A DNA stretch of 64,000 nt, taken from positions 62,001 to 126,000 of the forward strand of contig NZ_JAQBIE010000003.1 in the NCBI RefSeq assembly GCF_028294535.1, given 5' to 3'. The notes beneath the pieces were generated by a model. That model was not told the origin of the DNA and searched no databases. It saw nothing but the letters and a program-made list of their open reading frames with translations. Origin of the DNA: Paracoccus onchidii (lineage in GTDB: Bacteria > Pseudomonadota > Alphaproteobacteria > Rhodobacterales > Rhodobacteraceae). Positions 10,410-19,111 of the stretch are shown here, piece by piece (positions within the stretch are counted from its first letter, which is position 1; every line of letters starts with the position of its first letter). A program made the position numbers and the translations under genes.

Positions 10410-10416
10410 CGCCCTT
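10393..10416 (+). terminator. Hairpin overlapping the pyrG stop
   Basis: AAGGGCGTC (10393-10401) and GACGCCCTT (10408-10416) form a perfect 9-bp stem with a 6-nt loop that includes the pyrG stop codon. It lies between the convergent pyrG and the hypothetical gene at 10429-11208, so it could serve both strands. No strong T-run follows. Confidence 0.5.
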
Positions 10417-10428
10417 CGCCCCTGTCGG

Positions 10429-11208
10429 TCAGATGTCGTTTCCGACCGACAACTCCAACAGTCGTTCGCGGTTGCGGAAAATCGCCAGACAGACCGCAGC
10501 CACGAACCACGCCCAGCCCAACAACGGCACAGCCCGCGCCGCAAGCGCACGCATCAGCTTTTGCGCCAATGGCCCATCGACCGTTTCGACGACGCTGGCG
10601 ATGACCGAACGTGAAAAGACCTTTCGGACAATTCGTTCAAGAATGCGCTTGGCCCTGGCCCAGTCGCCTTCGGCCAAGGCTCTGTGCAATTGTCGGAATT
10701 CTGATCCCAGATCCGCAAAGGGCAAGATATTCCGCAACTGGTCGATCTCGTCTGCTTCGAAACCCATCGATTCGAGCAGAATATCCGCAATCGCCTCCTG
10801 CCAGCTATCATCTGCGGACCTGTCAGCCTCACCAGCGGCAAGCGCGGTGTCAAGCGCCTCGGGGTCCGGCGGCGTGAAGGCATCTCGCGCAACGATTTGC
10901 TCTGCCAGATCCGTGTATTCGGTTCGGGTCAGTTCCTGCATGTCGTCGGCGTTCTGAACCTCGCTCAGCCCCTTGATGACATCCCGAATCTCATTGGCCG
11001 CCCCATCCTCATCGGGCACGCCGTCCGGATTCAGCAAACTGGTCAACCGGTCGATCGCATCTTCCAGCTGATTCAGAAGATCATAAAAGAGCCCGGCGAA
11101 TCTCTGGCGTATTTCGGAAAGCTGAGCGTCCGCCGCGCCGCCAGATGCGGCAACCGCCAGCGCCGTTCCCGAAACACCCAACATCAGGTTTCTACGCGCA
11201 ATCTGCAT
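10429..11208 (-). CDS. Exported protein of unknown function with C-terminal membrane anchor
   Basis: I do not recognise a family. The 259 residues start with a twin-arginine-like signal (RRNLMLGVSGTALAVA, residues 5-20, likely cut after ADA near residue 27). A largely helical, acidic middle follows, with few Cys and many Leu/Asp/Glu. Near the C-terminus is one hydrophobic segment (VPLLGWAWFVAAVCLAIF, about residues 227-244) and a short charged end. The layout suggests a Tat-exported, periplasmic helical protein held by one membrane span. Neighbours (pyrG, an MFS transporter) give no clue. Confidence 0.75.
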   Translation of the reverse strand: MQIARRNLMLGVSGTALAVAASGGAADAQLSEIRQRFAGLFYDLLNQLEDAIDRLTSLLNPDGVPDEDGAANEIRDVIKGLSEVQNADDMQELTRTEYTDLAEQIVARDAFTPPDPEALDTALAAGEADRSADDSWQEAIADILLESMGFEADEIDQLRNILPFADLGSEFRQLHRALAEGDWARAKRILERIVRKVFSRSVIASVVETVDGPLAQKLMRALAARAVPLLGWAWFVAAVCLAIFRNRERLLELSVGNDI

Positions 11209-11280
11209 ATCGTCCCTCCTCCGTATGCGTCATGGGAGAGAGCGTATCACAAAGGCCGGAAACGCAGTCACGAATTTCGA

Positions 11281-12495
11281 TCAGCGCCGCCCGCTTGCCA
11301 GAAGCGAGGCTTCGGGGGCGCGGCGCAAGGCCATCATGGCCCATGCGCCGATCACCGGCCCCGGAAGCAGGATCACGAATGCCCATCGCCAGCCCCCCAA
11401 AAGGGCCGCCACCTGCGGCATCAGCCAGATGGCCAGAACCGTCAGCGCAAAGCCGATGCTGACCTGCAGGGTCAGGGCCGTGCCGACGAAACGCGAATCC
11501 GCAAGCTCGGTCACGGCGGCCGAAAACTGCGCGCTGTCGCCGATGATCGAAACGCCCCAGACAATTGCGATCAAGGCCAGCAACCAGACAGGTCCGTCAA
11601 AGGCAAAGCCGATCAGCAAGGCGCAGGCACCGGATACGACCATCATGCCCGCAGTCGTCAGGCAACGGCCGATCCTGTCGCTCAGCACCCCACCAAGAAC
11701 GCTGCCCGCCACGCCGGACGCAACGACAACAAAGACGAACAACGAGGGCGACCCGAACGGCGTGACGCCGGATTGGCTGGCCGCCGTGGCGAAGGCCAGA
11801 AACCAGGCCCACATCGCATAGAGTTCCCACATATGTCCGAAATAGCCCAAATTCGCCAGAAACACCGGACGATTGCGCAACACGGCCAGGGCTTCGCGCG
11901 GGTTGAAGGTGGCCCGGCCAAAGGCGTTCGGCCCCTCTTGCACCAGACATCCGAAGATGAAGGCAGAACTGACTGTGGCCAGCGTCGAGGCAATCACGAC
12001 GATGCGCCAATCCAATCCGCCGCCCAAGGCGCGAAACAGATGTGGCATTGAAGAACCCAGGGTCAAACCACCGATCAACAAGCCCATCGCCAGTCCCCGA
12101 CCACGCACGAACCAGGTCGCCATCAGCTTCATCGCCGGCGGATACAGCCCTGCCAGCGCGACACCGGTAACGAAACGTGCCGTCACCGCCCCCGTGAAAC
12201 CCGGCTCAAGCAACAGCGCGGCATTTGAAACCGCCGCCAACAGCGCGGAAATGGCGATCAGTCGCGTCAGGCGCATGATATCGGGCAGGTTCACCAGGGA
12301 CGCGGCCATCGCCCCCAACACGAAGCCGATTTGCACGGCATTCGTCAACCAGCCCGCCTGCCCTGCCGACAAGGACCAATCCCGGATCAGCTCGGGCAGG
12401 ATCGCCGTTGCCGAGAACCAGCAGGTCATCGCCCCGACGACCCCGGCACAGATCAGCGCCAAAGACGCCCATTGGCCACGCGCCGCCAATGTCAT
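11281..12495 (-). CDS. Major facilitator superfamily transporter
   Basis: A 404-residue membrane protein with twelve predicted helices. The N-half has WLTNAVQIGFVLGA and the family A-like loop after helix 2; GRGLAMGLLIGGLTLGSSMPH is seen around helices 4-5; GGVLSDRIGR is the central loop motif repeated in the second half. The C-terminal half is rich in small residues. The general build resembles the CynX/nitrate-type branch, but the substrate cannot be assigned. It precedes a gene of unknown function on the same strand and follows a NYN gene by 21 bases, so the latter two may be co-transcribed. Confidence 0.85.
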   Translation of the reverse strand: MTLAARGQWASLALICAGVVGAMTCWFSATAILPELIRDWSLSAGQAGWLTNAVQIGFVLGAMAASLVNLPDIMRLTRLIAISALLAAVSNAALLLEPGFTGAVTARFVTGVALAGLYPPAMKLMATWFVRGRGLAMGLLIGGLTLGSSMPHLFRALGGGLDWRIVVIASTLATVSSAFIFGCLVQEGPNAFGRATFNPREALAVLRNRPVFLANLGYFGHMWELYAMWAWFLAFATAASQSGVTPFGSPSLFVFVVVASGVAGSVLGGVLSDRIGRCLTTAGMMVVSGACALLIGFAFDGPVWLLALIAIVWGVSIIGDSAQFSAAVTELADSRFVGTALTLQVSIGFALTVLAIWLMPQVAALLGGWRWAFVILLPGPVIGAWAMMALRRAPEASLLASGRR

Positions 12496-12516
12496 GCAGG
12501 TTGCCGGGGGGACATC

Positions 12517-13065
12517 CTAGTCCTCGGCTGTGGTTTCACGCGGCGGACGGCCGATAATGTCGCGCAGGGCGTCCAGCTCGATGAAATTGTCGGCCTGCCG
12601 ACGCAGGTCATCGGCGATCATCGGCGGCTGGCTGCGGATGGTCGAGACGACAGACACGCGCACGCCCGAACGTTGCAGCGATTCGACCAGCGGCCGGAAA
12701 TCGCCATCGCCCGAGAACAGCACCGCATGATCCAGCCTTGGAGCCAGTTCCATCGCGCTGACGGTCAGTTCGATATCCATGTTGCCCTTGACCTTCCGGC
12801 GGCCCATGGCATCGGTATATTCCTTGGCCTGTTTCGTCACCACGCAGTAGCCGTTGTAGTGCAGCCAGTCGACCAGCGGCCTGATCGGGGAATATTCCTC
12901 GCTATCCATAAGCGCGGTATAGTAATACGCGCGCAGCAGCTTCCCCCTCCGGTCGAATTCTTTGCGCAGCAGCTTATAGTCTATGTCGAACCCCAGCGAT
13001 TTCGCGGCGGCGTAAAGATTGGCGCCGTCGATGAACATCGCCAGTCGGTCGTCCTTGTAAAACAT
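12517..13065 (-). CDS. NYN domain protein (LabA/DUF88, PIN-like nuclease fold)
   Basis: The 182-residue protein carries the NYN/LabA signature acids: AMFIDGANLY near the N-terminus, KGNMDIELTVSAME in the middle and LFSGDGDFRPLVESL. These form a PIN-like metal site, and relatives are ribonucleases or RNA-processing factors. I prefer the ATG at 13065 (MFYKDD) because GAAGG stands 8 bases upstream; the ATG at 13080 would add five residues but its AAGG is only 4 bases away. It points away from folK. Confidence 0.87.
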   Translation of the reverse strand: MFYKDDRLAMFIDGANLYAAAKSLGFDIDYKLLRKEFDRRGKLLRAYYYTALMDSEEYSPIRPLVDWLHYNGYCVVTKQAKEYTDAMGRRKVKGNMDIELTVSAMELAPRLDHAVLFSGDGDFRPLVESLQRSGVRVSVVSTIRSQPPMIADDLRRQADNFIELDALRDIIGRPPRETTAED

Positions 13066-13172
13066 TAAAGTTGCCTTCATTCAGCCTTATTATTGTCGTG
13101 CCGGGTGGTCAGCCAAGGAGACGGCCTTGGGGTTTCGCCACGATGCGCGAATTCGATGATGGGCAGGTACAT

Positions 13173-13772
13173 ATGAGCAGTTCTTCTTTCGCATTCATTG
13201 GTCTGGGGGCAAACCTGCCATCGGCCGAAGGCAGCGCAACCAAGGCGCTGATCACGGCAGCCGGTATTCTGCACGCTGAACCGAATATTTCAATATCCGC
13301 ATTCAGCAGAGTTTGGCATACACCGGCTTTTCCCGTTACGTCAGGCCCAGATTTCTCAAATGCCGTGGCGAAATTACAAACAGAGCTGTCTCCCGAGGCG
13401 CTCTTGTCGCGATTGCACAGAATTGAGGCAGATCTTGGCAGGGATCGCAGCACCGGCCGCTGGTCGGCGCGTGTCATTGATCTGGATCTGCTGGCCATGG
13501 ATCACCTTGTCCTGCCCGACCCGGCCACTCAAAACCACTGGCGCGACCTTGCCCCCGGGCTTCAGCGCAGCAAGACACCGGAACAGTTGATCCTGCCCCA
13601 CCCGCGCCTGCAGGACCGCACCTTCGTGCTTGCGCCATGGGCTGAAATTGCGCCGGATTGGCGCCATCCGATTCTTGGCCGGACAATCGTTCAGATGCTG
13701 GACGCCCTGGGAACGGATGCAATGATCGGCCTGCACCCTGTCGCGGGCCAGATTTTACCGGCTTTTCCTTGA
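13173..13772 (+). CDS. folK: 2-amino-4-hydroxy-6-hydroxymethyldihydropteridine diphosphokinase (HPPK)
   Basis: This enzyme transfers pyrophosphate from ATP to 6-hydroxymethyl-dihydropterin in folate synthesis. Recognisable parts are FIGLGANLPS at the N-terminus, RVWHTPAFPVTSGPDFSNAV, the RIEADLGRDRSTGRWSARVIDLDLL signature, and LPHPRLQDRTFVLAPWAEIAP. I start at the ATG at 13173, where homology begins, giving 199 residues; the open frame extends upstream to 13071 without similarity. Upstream of rpoZ with a 71-base gap. Confidence 0.95.
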   Translation: MSSSSFAFIGLGANLPSAEGSATKALITAAGILHAEPNISISAFSRVWHTPAFPVTSGPDFSNAVAKLQTELSPEALLSRLHRIEADLGRDRSTGRWSARVIDLDLLAMDHLVLPDPATQNHWRDLAPGLQRSKTPEQLILPHPRLQDRTFVLAPWAEIAPDWRHPILGRTIVQMLDALGTDAMIGLHPVAGQILPAFP

Positions 13773-13843
13773 CAATCTTCACTCATACCATCAGTAATCC
13801 GGTTTCGCCCCGGATTTCCGATTCGCAACTGCACAGGTGAGAT

Positions 13844-14197
13844 ATGGCCCGCGTAACGGTTGAAGACTGCGTCGACAAGGTTCCCAACCGCTTTGATCTG
13901 GTGATGTTGGCCTCGCATCGCGCCAGAGAAATTGCATCGGGCAACGCCCCCACGGTGGACCGCGACAACGACAAGAATCCTGTCGTTGCCCTGCGCGAAA
14001 TTGCCGATGAAACCCAGCCCGTCGATGATCTGCGCGAGCGGATGATCGAATCCAGCCAGACCCAGATCGAGGTCGATGAACCCGAAGAGGATGCGATGGC
14101 GCTGTTGTTGGGTGCGGAAACCGACCGGCCCAAGCCCGCGGACGAAGAATCCGAAGAACGGATGCTGCGCATGATGCTGGAAGCCAACCAGCGCTGA
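13844..14197 (+). CDS. rpoZ: RNA polymerase omega subunit
   Basis: Omega helps assemble RNA polymerase and is part of the ppGpp binding site in proteobacteria. The conserved N-terminal half is clear: [33 protein letters not shown], then a second block with [12 protein letters not shown]. The 117-residue length with an acidic C-terminal tail matches alphaproteobacterial omega. An AGGTGAG ribosome site is just upstream. Placement directly before rsh is the normal arrangement. Confidence 0.96.
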   Translation: MARVTVEDCVDKVPNRFDLVMLASHRAREIASGNAPTVDRDNDKNPVVALREIADETQPVDDLRERMIESSQTQIEVDEPEEDAMALLLGAETDRPKPADEESEERMLRMMLEANQR

Positions 14198-14228
14198 GCC
14201 AAAACAGAAAAGAGGTTTTCGACAGAAT

Positions 14229-16343
14229 ATGATCGACGTCGAAGACCTCATCGCGCTTGTGCGCAACTACAATCCGCGCTGCAACGCCGATCTGATCCGT
14301 GATGCATATGCCTATGGCATGCAGATGCATGAGGGTCAGTTTCGCCACTCGGGCGAACCCTATTTCACCCATCCCATCGCCGTGGCCGCCATCCTGACGG
14401 AAATGCGGCTGGATGATGCCACCATCATCACCGCCCTGCTCCACGACACGGTCGAGGACACGCGATCGACAAAGGCAGATGTCAGCACCCGCTTCGGCAA
14501 TGAAATTGCCGAGCTGGTGGATGGCGTGACCAAGCTGACCAATCTTGAACTCTCGTCCACCCAATCCAAGCAGGCCGAGAATTTCCGCAAACTTTTCATG
14601 GCCATGTCACGCGACCTGCGGGTCATTCTGGTCAAACTGGCAGACCGCCTGCACAACATGCGCACCATCCGGTCGATGCGCCCCGACAAGCAGGTCAAGA
14701 AAGCCCGCGAGACCATGGACATCTATGCCCCCCTTGCCGGGCGCATGGGCATGCAATGGATGCGCGAAGAACTGGAGGACCTGGCCTTCAAGGTGATCAA
14801 CCCCGAGGCCCGCAACTCGATCATTCGCCGCTTTGTCAGCTTGCAAAAGGATTCAGGCGACATCATCGGGCAGATCACTGCCGACATCCGGATCGAACTT
14901 GAAAAGGAAGGCATAGACGCCGATGTTTTCGGGCGCGCGAAGAAACCGTTTTCTGTCTGGCGGAAAATGCAGGAAAAGCAGCTGGCCTTTTCGCGCCTGT
15001 CCGACATCTACGGTTTTCGCATCATCACCCGCAGCGAAATGGATTGTTATCGGGGGCTTGGCGTCATTCACCATCGTTGGCGCGCCGTTCCCGGCCGGTT
15101 CAAGGATTACATCAGCCAGCCGAAATCCAACGGCTATCGCTCGATTCATACCACGGTATCGGGGCGCGACGGCAAGCGGGTCGAGGTACAGATCCGCACC
15201 CGCCAGATGCATGAGGTTGCCGAGGCAGGCGTCGCCGCGCATTGGGCCTATCGTGACGGCGTTCGAACGGTGAACCCTTTTGCTGTCGATCCCGCGAACT
15301 GGATCGACAGCCTTGCCGATCGCTTTGAAGGCGAGGATCACAACGAATTCCTGGAACATGTCAAACTTGAGATGTATCAGGATCAGGTGTTCTGCTTCAC
15401 GCCCAAGGGCGATGTGATGCAATTGCCCAAGGGGGCCACGCCCATCGATTTTGCCTATGCAATTCACACAAGGCTGGGCAATAGCTGTGTCGGGGCCAAG
15501 GTTGATGGCATCCGTGTTCCCCTGTGGACAAGGCTGAAGAACGGCCAGTCGGTCGAGGTGATCGCCGCATCCGGACAGCGCCCGCAGACCACCTGGCTGG
15601 ACATCGTCGTCACCGGGCGGGCGAAAGCCGCAATCCGCCGTTCGCTGCGCGAAGAGGATCGTGACCGCTTCATCCGCCTCGGCCGGGAACTGGTGCGCGT
15701 CAGCTTCGAACATGTCGGTCGCAAGTCGACGGACAAGGCATTGCGCACCGCCGCCAAACAGATGGGCATTCCCAACGCCGATGAATTGCTGGCCCGAATC
15801 GGCAGCGCCGAAAATTCGGCCAAAGAGGTTCTGGCGGTGCTGTATCCCGAACTGGCCGATCAGCAAGACGAAGTTGACAGCGAACGTCCATTTGCCGGTC
15901 TGGAGGCCGATGCCGAATTCCAGCGTGCGCCGTGTTGCAATCCGTTACCGGGCGAACGGATCGTCGGCATCACCTATCGCGGACGAGGCGTCGTCATTCA
16001 CGCAATCGATTGCCCGGTTCTGGCCGAATTTGAAGACAGCCTTGATCGCTGGGTTGATCTGCAATGGCGCGAAGGGCGCCACCCCGCCGCCTATTCGACG
16101 CTGCTCAGCATGACGATCCGGCATGATGCCGGTGTATTGGGGCGCATCTGCGGGTTGATCGGGACGCAAGGGGCGAATATCTCGAACCTTGAGTTTATCG
16201 ACCGCAAGCCGGATTTTTACCGGATCGAGGTCGAGGTCGAGTTGCGGGACCACGAACATCTGCACAACCTGCTAACCGCGCTGGAGGCGGATAGCGATGT
16301 TGCGCAGATCGCAAGGATCCGGGACCCGGCGCTAAAGCCATAG
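14229..16343 (+). CDS. Bifunctional (p)ppGpp synthetase/hydrolase, Rel/SpoT family
   Basis: The 704 residues show the full long-RSH layout. An HD hydrolase domain has HSGEPYFTHPIAVA and ALLHDTVEDT with the metal-binding His-Asp. The synthetase domain has YGFRIITR and SQPKSNGYRSIHTTV. A TGS domain begins at FCFTPKGDVMQLP, followed by a CC-motif (APCCNPLPGERIVG) and a C-terminal ACT domain. The intact HD motif argues it can degrade as well as make the alarmone. Alphaproteobacteria usually have one such gene, named rsh or relA/spoT. Confidence 0.96.
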   Translation: MIDVEDLIALVRNYNPRCNADLIRDAYAYGMQMHEGQFRHSGEPYFTHPIAVAAILTEMRLDDATIITALLHDTVEDTRSTKADVSTRFGNEIAELVDGVTKLTNLELSSTQSKQAENFRKLFMAMSRDLRVILVKLADRLHNMRTIRSMRPDKQVKKARETMDIYAPLAGRMGMQWMREELEDLAFKVINPEARNSIIRRFVSLQKDSGDIIGQITADIRIELEKEGIDADVFGRAKKPFSVWRKMQEKQLAFSRLSDIYGFRIITRSEMDCYRGLGVIHHRWRAVPGRFKDYISQPKSNGYRSIHTTVSGRDGKRVEVQIRTRQMHEVAEAGVAAHWAYRDGVRTVNPFAVDPANWIDSLADRFEGEDHNEFLEHVKLEMYQDQVFCFTPKGDVMQLPKGATPIDFAYAIHTRLGNSCVGAKVDGIRVPLWTRLKNGQSVEVIAASGQRPQTTWLDIVVTGRAKAAIRRSLREEDRDRFIRLGRELVRVSFEHVGRKSTDKALRTAAKQMGIPNADELLARIGSAENSAKEVLAVLYPELADQQDEVDSERPFAGLEADAEFQRAPCCNPLPGERIVGITYRGRGVVIHAIDCPVLAEFEDSLDRWVDLQWREGRHPAAYSTLLSMTIRHDAGVLGRICGLIGTQGANISNLEFIDRKPDFYRIEVEVELRDHEHLHNLLTALEADSDVAQIARIRDPALKP

Positions 16344-16387
16344 GTCGCGGCGACCCATAGACGGGTTGCGCAAAATCGGGTGAAGTC

Positions 16388-17047
16388 TTGTTCAAGCGCC
16401 GTAAACCTCGCAGTTACAGCCAGATGGCCAGCGACATGATCTATCCGCGGGGCGGTTGGCGCCGCGCGGGCACATATGTCCTGCATCGCGTCCGCCGCCT
16501 GCCCGATCAGCCCCATCGCATCGGGCGCGGGGTGGCGGCCGGGGTGTTCGTTTCATTCACGCCGCTGTTCGGTCTGCATTTCCTGTCCGCCGCCGGTTGC
16601 GCCTGGATCATCGGCGGCAACCTTCTGGCTGCATTGCTTGCGACCTTCATCGGCAACCCGATCACCTTTCCCTTCATCGCCGTGCTGGCGGTCAGCCTCG
16701 GCCGCAAGATCCTGAGACTGGACGGCGATCTTGGTCCACAGCAGATCTTTGGCGAATTTGCCCGCGCCAGCGCCGAAATCTGGCATAATATCCGGTCAAT
16801 CTTTGGTCCTGAAAAGGCGCATTGGGGGCATCTGGCCGAGTTTTTCACCCAGATTTACTGGCCCTATGTGGTTGGTGGGGTGATCATCGGGTTGGTGGCC
16901 AGTATCGCGGCACATTACCTGACCGTGCCCGTGATCCGGGCCTATCACCGTCGTCGCACCAAGAAAATGGCCGAACGCATCGCCCGCGTGCAGGATGCCG
17001 CCGCGACCACGCCGCGACCACCGGCCCCGCCCGACCAGCCTCAGTAA
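16388..17047 (+). CDS. DUF2062 inner-membrane protein
   Basis: A 219-residue protein starting with TTG at 16388 (reads FKRRKPRSYSQM after the start), preceded by GGGTGAAG. The DUF2062 core runs from HRIGRGVAAGVFVSFTPLFGLHF through GGNLLAALLATFIGNPITFPF, with a later helix GGVIIGLVASIAAHYL. The C-terminus is basic and then Pro-rich. Function of the family is not known. It sits 44 bases after rsh; its stop overlaps the convergent ghrA-like gene by 7 bases. Confidence 0.88.
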   Translation: MFKRRKPRSYSQMASDMIYPRGGWRRAGTYVLHRVRRLPDQPHRIGRGVAAGVFVSFTPLFGLHFLSAAGCAWIIGGNLLAALLATFIGNPITFPFIAVLAVSLGRKILRLDGDLGPQQIFGEFARASAEIWHNIRSIFGPEKAHWGHLAEFFTQIYWPYVVGGVIIGLVASIAAHYLTVPVIRAYHRRRTKKMAERIARVQDAAATTPRPPAPPDQPQ

Positions 17048-17949
17048 CCCCGCGAGCGATCGACAAGATGCAGGACGGGTTGCCCCGCCATCGCGCGGCG
17101 CAGGTTCTCTGCGACGACAAGCGCGGCGGTTTCCGGGCGCGTGGCGGCTGCGATATGCGGGGTGATCGTGACGCCGGGGGCATCCCAGAACGGGTTGTTC
17201 CGGGCAACAGGCTCTTTGCGAAACACATCCAGCACCGCATGGCCCAGATGCCCCCTCTCAAGCGCGGCCAGCAAGGCGGCCTCGTCGATCAAGGTGCCGC
17301 GCCCTGCATTGATGATCCAAGCCCCTTCAGGCAGCATCGCCAGCGTTTCCTCGTTCAGCAGGTTCCGTGTTTCAGCGGTATCGGGCAACAGGCAGATCAA
17401 AATCTCGGCTCGTGACAGTGCTTGCCCCAACCCATGACGGTCATAGACCCGGACGCCTTCTACTGCCCGACCCGACGCACTATAGCCCGCCAGGTCAAAG
17501 CCGATGGGCCGCAACATGGCGGCCACCGCCTGCCCCAACGCACCCATGCCCATGATCGTCACCGCGCGCGCATCGGCCAATGGCGGCGCATCGGATCCGC
17601 GCCAGATCCCATCCTGCCGATAGCGATCCATCTGCAGATGGGCCCGCATTGCCCACCCGGTGCAGAATTCGGCCATGCCTTTTGCAAGCCCCGGATCCAC
17701 CATCCGCGCCAGGGGCTGTGTCAGGGTCGGATTGTCGATTATGCTTTCGACTCCGGCCCAGAGACTTTGGACAAGGCGCGCGTTGCGATAGGGCGACAGG
17801 TCCTCGATCTCGCCACCGGGGCAGTAGATGATCGCATCGAATTGCGCCGGATCACCCGCTTCCTGCAGATCCATTTCGGGACAGGCTGCAATCAGCGTGT
17901 CGGTCCAAAGCGATTTGACATCATCAGGGGCGGCGAACAGAACTTTCAT
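17041..17949 (-). CDS. ghrA: 2-hydroxyacid dehydrogenase, glyoxylate/hydroxypyruvate reductase A-like
   Basis: The 302-residue NAD(P)-dependent enzyme has the Rossmann loop as MGMGALGQAVAAML, the catalytic Arg in INAGRGTLIDEAALL, Glu in LDVFRKEPVA and the acid/base His in TPHIAAATRPE. The N-terminal region (IIYCPGG, LVQSLWAGVESI) fits the GhrA branch that reduces glyoxylate and hydroxypyruvate. It starts only 4 bases after the rodA stop, so it probably shares the shape-operon transcript. Exact substrate is inferred from family. Confidence 0.85.
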   Translation of the reverse strand: MKVLFAAPDDVKSLWTDTLIAACPEMDLQEAGDPAQFDAIIYCPGGEIEDLSPYRNARLVQSLWAGVESIIDNPTLTQPLARMVDPGLAKGMAEFCTGWAMRAHLQMDRYRQDGIWRGSDAPPLADARAVTIMGMGALGQAVAAMLRPIGFDLAGYSASGRAVEGVRVYDRHGLGQALSRAEILICLLPDTAETRNLLNEETLAMLPEGAWIINAGRGTLIDEAALLAALERGHLGHAVLDVFRKEPVARNNPFWDAPGVTITPHIAAATRPETAALVVAENLRRAMAGQPVLHLVDRSRGY

Positions 17950-17953
17950 AAAC

Positions 17954-19093
17954 TTACCTCAGTCGATGGACATGAGCCGATTGGACCATGCCAAAGCCCA
18001 TCAGCAAAATCATCATGGCCGTGCCGCCATAGCTGACCAACGGCAGCGGCGAGCCAACCACGGGCAACAGCCCCATCACCATCCCCATATTGATCGCAAA
18101 ATAGACGAAAAACGTTCCACTGATGCCGATGGTCAACAGGGCACCGAAACGATCCCGATTGGTCAGCGCCGAATACAGGCAGAACCCGATGATCAGCGCA
18201 TAAAGAACCAGCAGGGAAATCGCGCCGACAAAGCCGAACTCTTCGGCGAGAACGGTGAAAATGAAATCGGTGTGTTTTTCCGGCAGGAAGTTCAGCCGCG
18301 ATTGCGTACCCTGCATGAACCCGCGCCCCGACCATCCCCCGGACCCCAGGGCAATCTGGGCCTGCGTGATATTGTAGCCGGCGCCAAGGGGGTCCACCGA
18401 AGGGTCGATGAACGTATCAATACGGCGGAACTGGTAATCCTTCAGCAACTGCCACTCGGTCCCGCGGCTTTCCAAGACGGCGACCACCAGCGCCACCACG
18501 GCAGCAATGACCGCACCGAAATACCACAACGACACCCCGGCCGCGAACATGACGATCCCGCCGCCAGCCATCAACATGATCGACGTGCCGAGATCGGGCT
18601 GTTTCAGCACAAGCGCCGTCGGCAGCAGGATCATCGCTACCGGAGTCAGCACCCAAAGCGGGCGCGACACCCGTTTGATCGGCAACCAGTCGTAATAGGC
18701 CGCCAAAACCAGAACCAGCGCGATCTTCATCAACTCGGACGGCTGCAACCGGAATGGCCCGAACTCGATCCAGCGTTGCGCGCCCATACCGATATCACCG
18801 ATCAGCTCCACGGCGATCAGCAATAACAGGCAGATCACATAGGAAATCGTCGACACGCCGCGCCAGAACCACATCGGCACGAAAGCCAGCGCGAACATTG
18901 CGGCCATACCGACCGCAAAGCGATAGATCTGCGGCTTGGCCCAGATGTCGGCATCGCCACCGGCGACCGAATACAGCATCAAAAACCCGATACAGGCCAC
19001 CGCGCTCAGCAACAGCACCAGCGGCCAGTTCAGGTATAGCGCCTTGCGAAATCCGGTCGGCGCCGCCGTGACATTGTAATCAAGATAGGACAT
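17954..19093 (-). CDS. rodA: Rod shape-determining SEDS glycosyltransferase RodA
   Basis: RodA polymerises peptidoglycan glycan strands during elongation, with PBP2 as partner. The 379-residue protein has about ten membrane helices. SEDS landmarks are WIEFGPFRLQPSELMKIALVL (contains the essential Glu-Leu region), QPDLGTSIML, GSGGWSGRGFMQGTQSRLNFLPEKHTDFIF and the final PLVSYGGTAMM. It lies 18 bases behind mrdA. Normal length for alphaproteobacteria. Confidence 0.96.
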   Translation of the reverse strand: MSYLDYNVTAAPTGFRKALYLNWPLVLLLSAVACIGFLMLYSVAGGDADIWAKPQIYRFAVGMAAMFALAFVPMWFWRGVSTISYVICLLLLIAVELIGDIGMGAQRWIEFGPFRLQPSELMKIALVLVLAAYYDWLPIKRVSRPLWVLTPVAMILLPTALVLKQPDLGTSIMLMAGGGIVMFAAGVSLWYFGAVIAAVVALVVAVLESRGTEWQLLKDYQFRRIDTFIDPSVDPLGAGYNITQAQIALGSGGWSGRGFMQGTQSRLNFLPEKHTDFIFTVLAEEFGFVGAISLLVLYALIIGFCLYSALTNRDRFGALLTIGISGTFFVYFAINMGMVMGLLPVVGSPLPLVSYGGTAMMILLMGFGMVQSAHVHRLR

Positions 19094-19111
19094 CCATCCC
19101 CCCGGCCGTCA

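Noticed and set aside
14853..15866. A 337-codon minus-strand frame
   Set aside because: Antisense within the Rel/SpoT gene.
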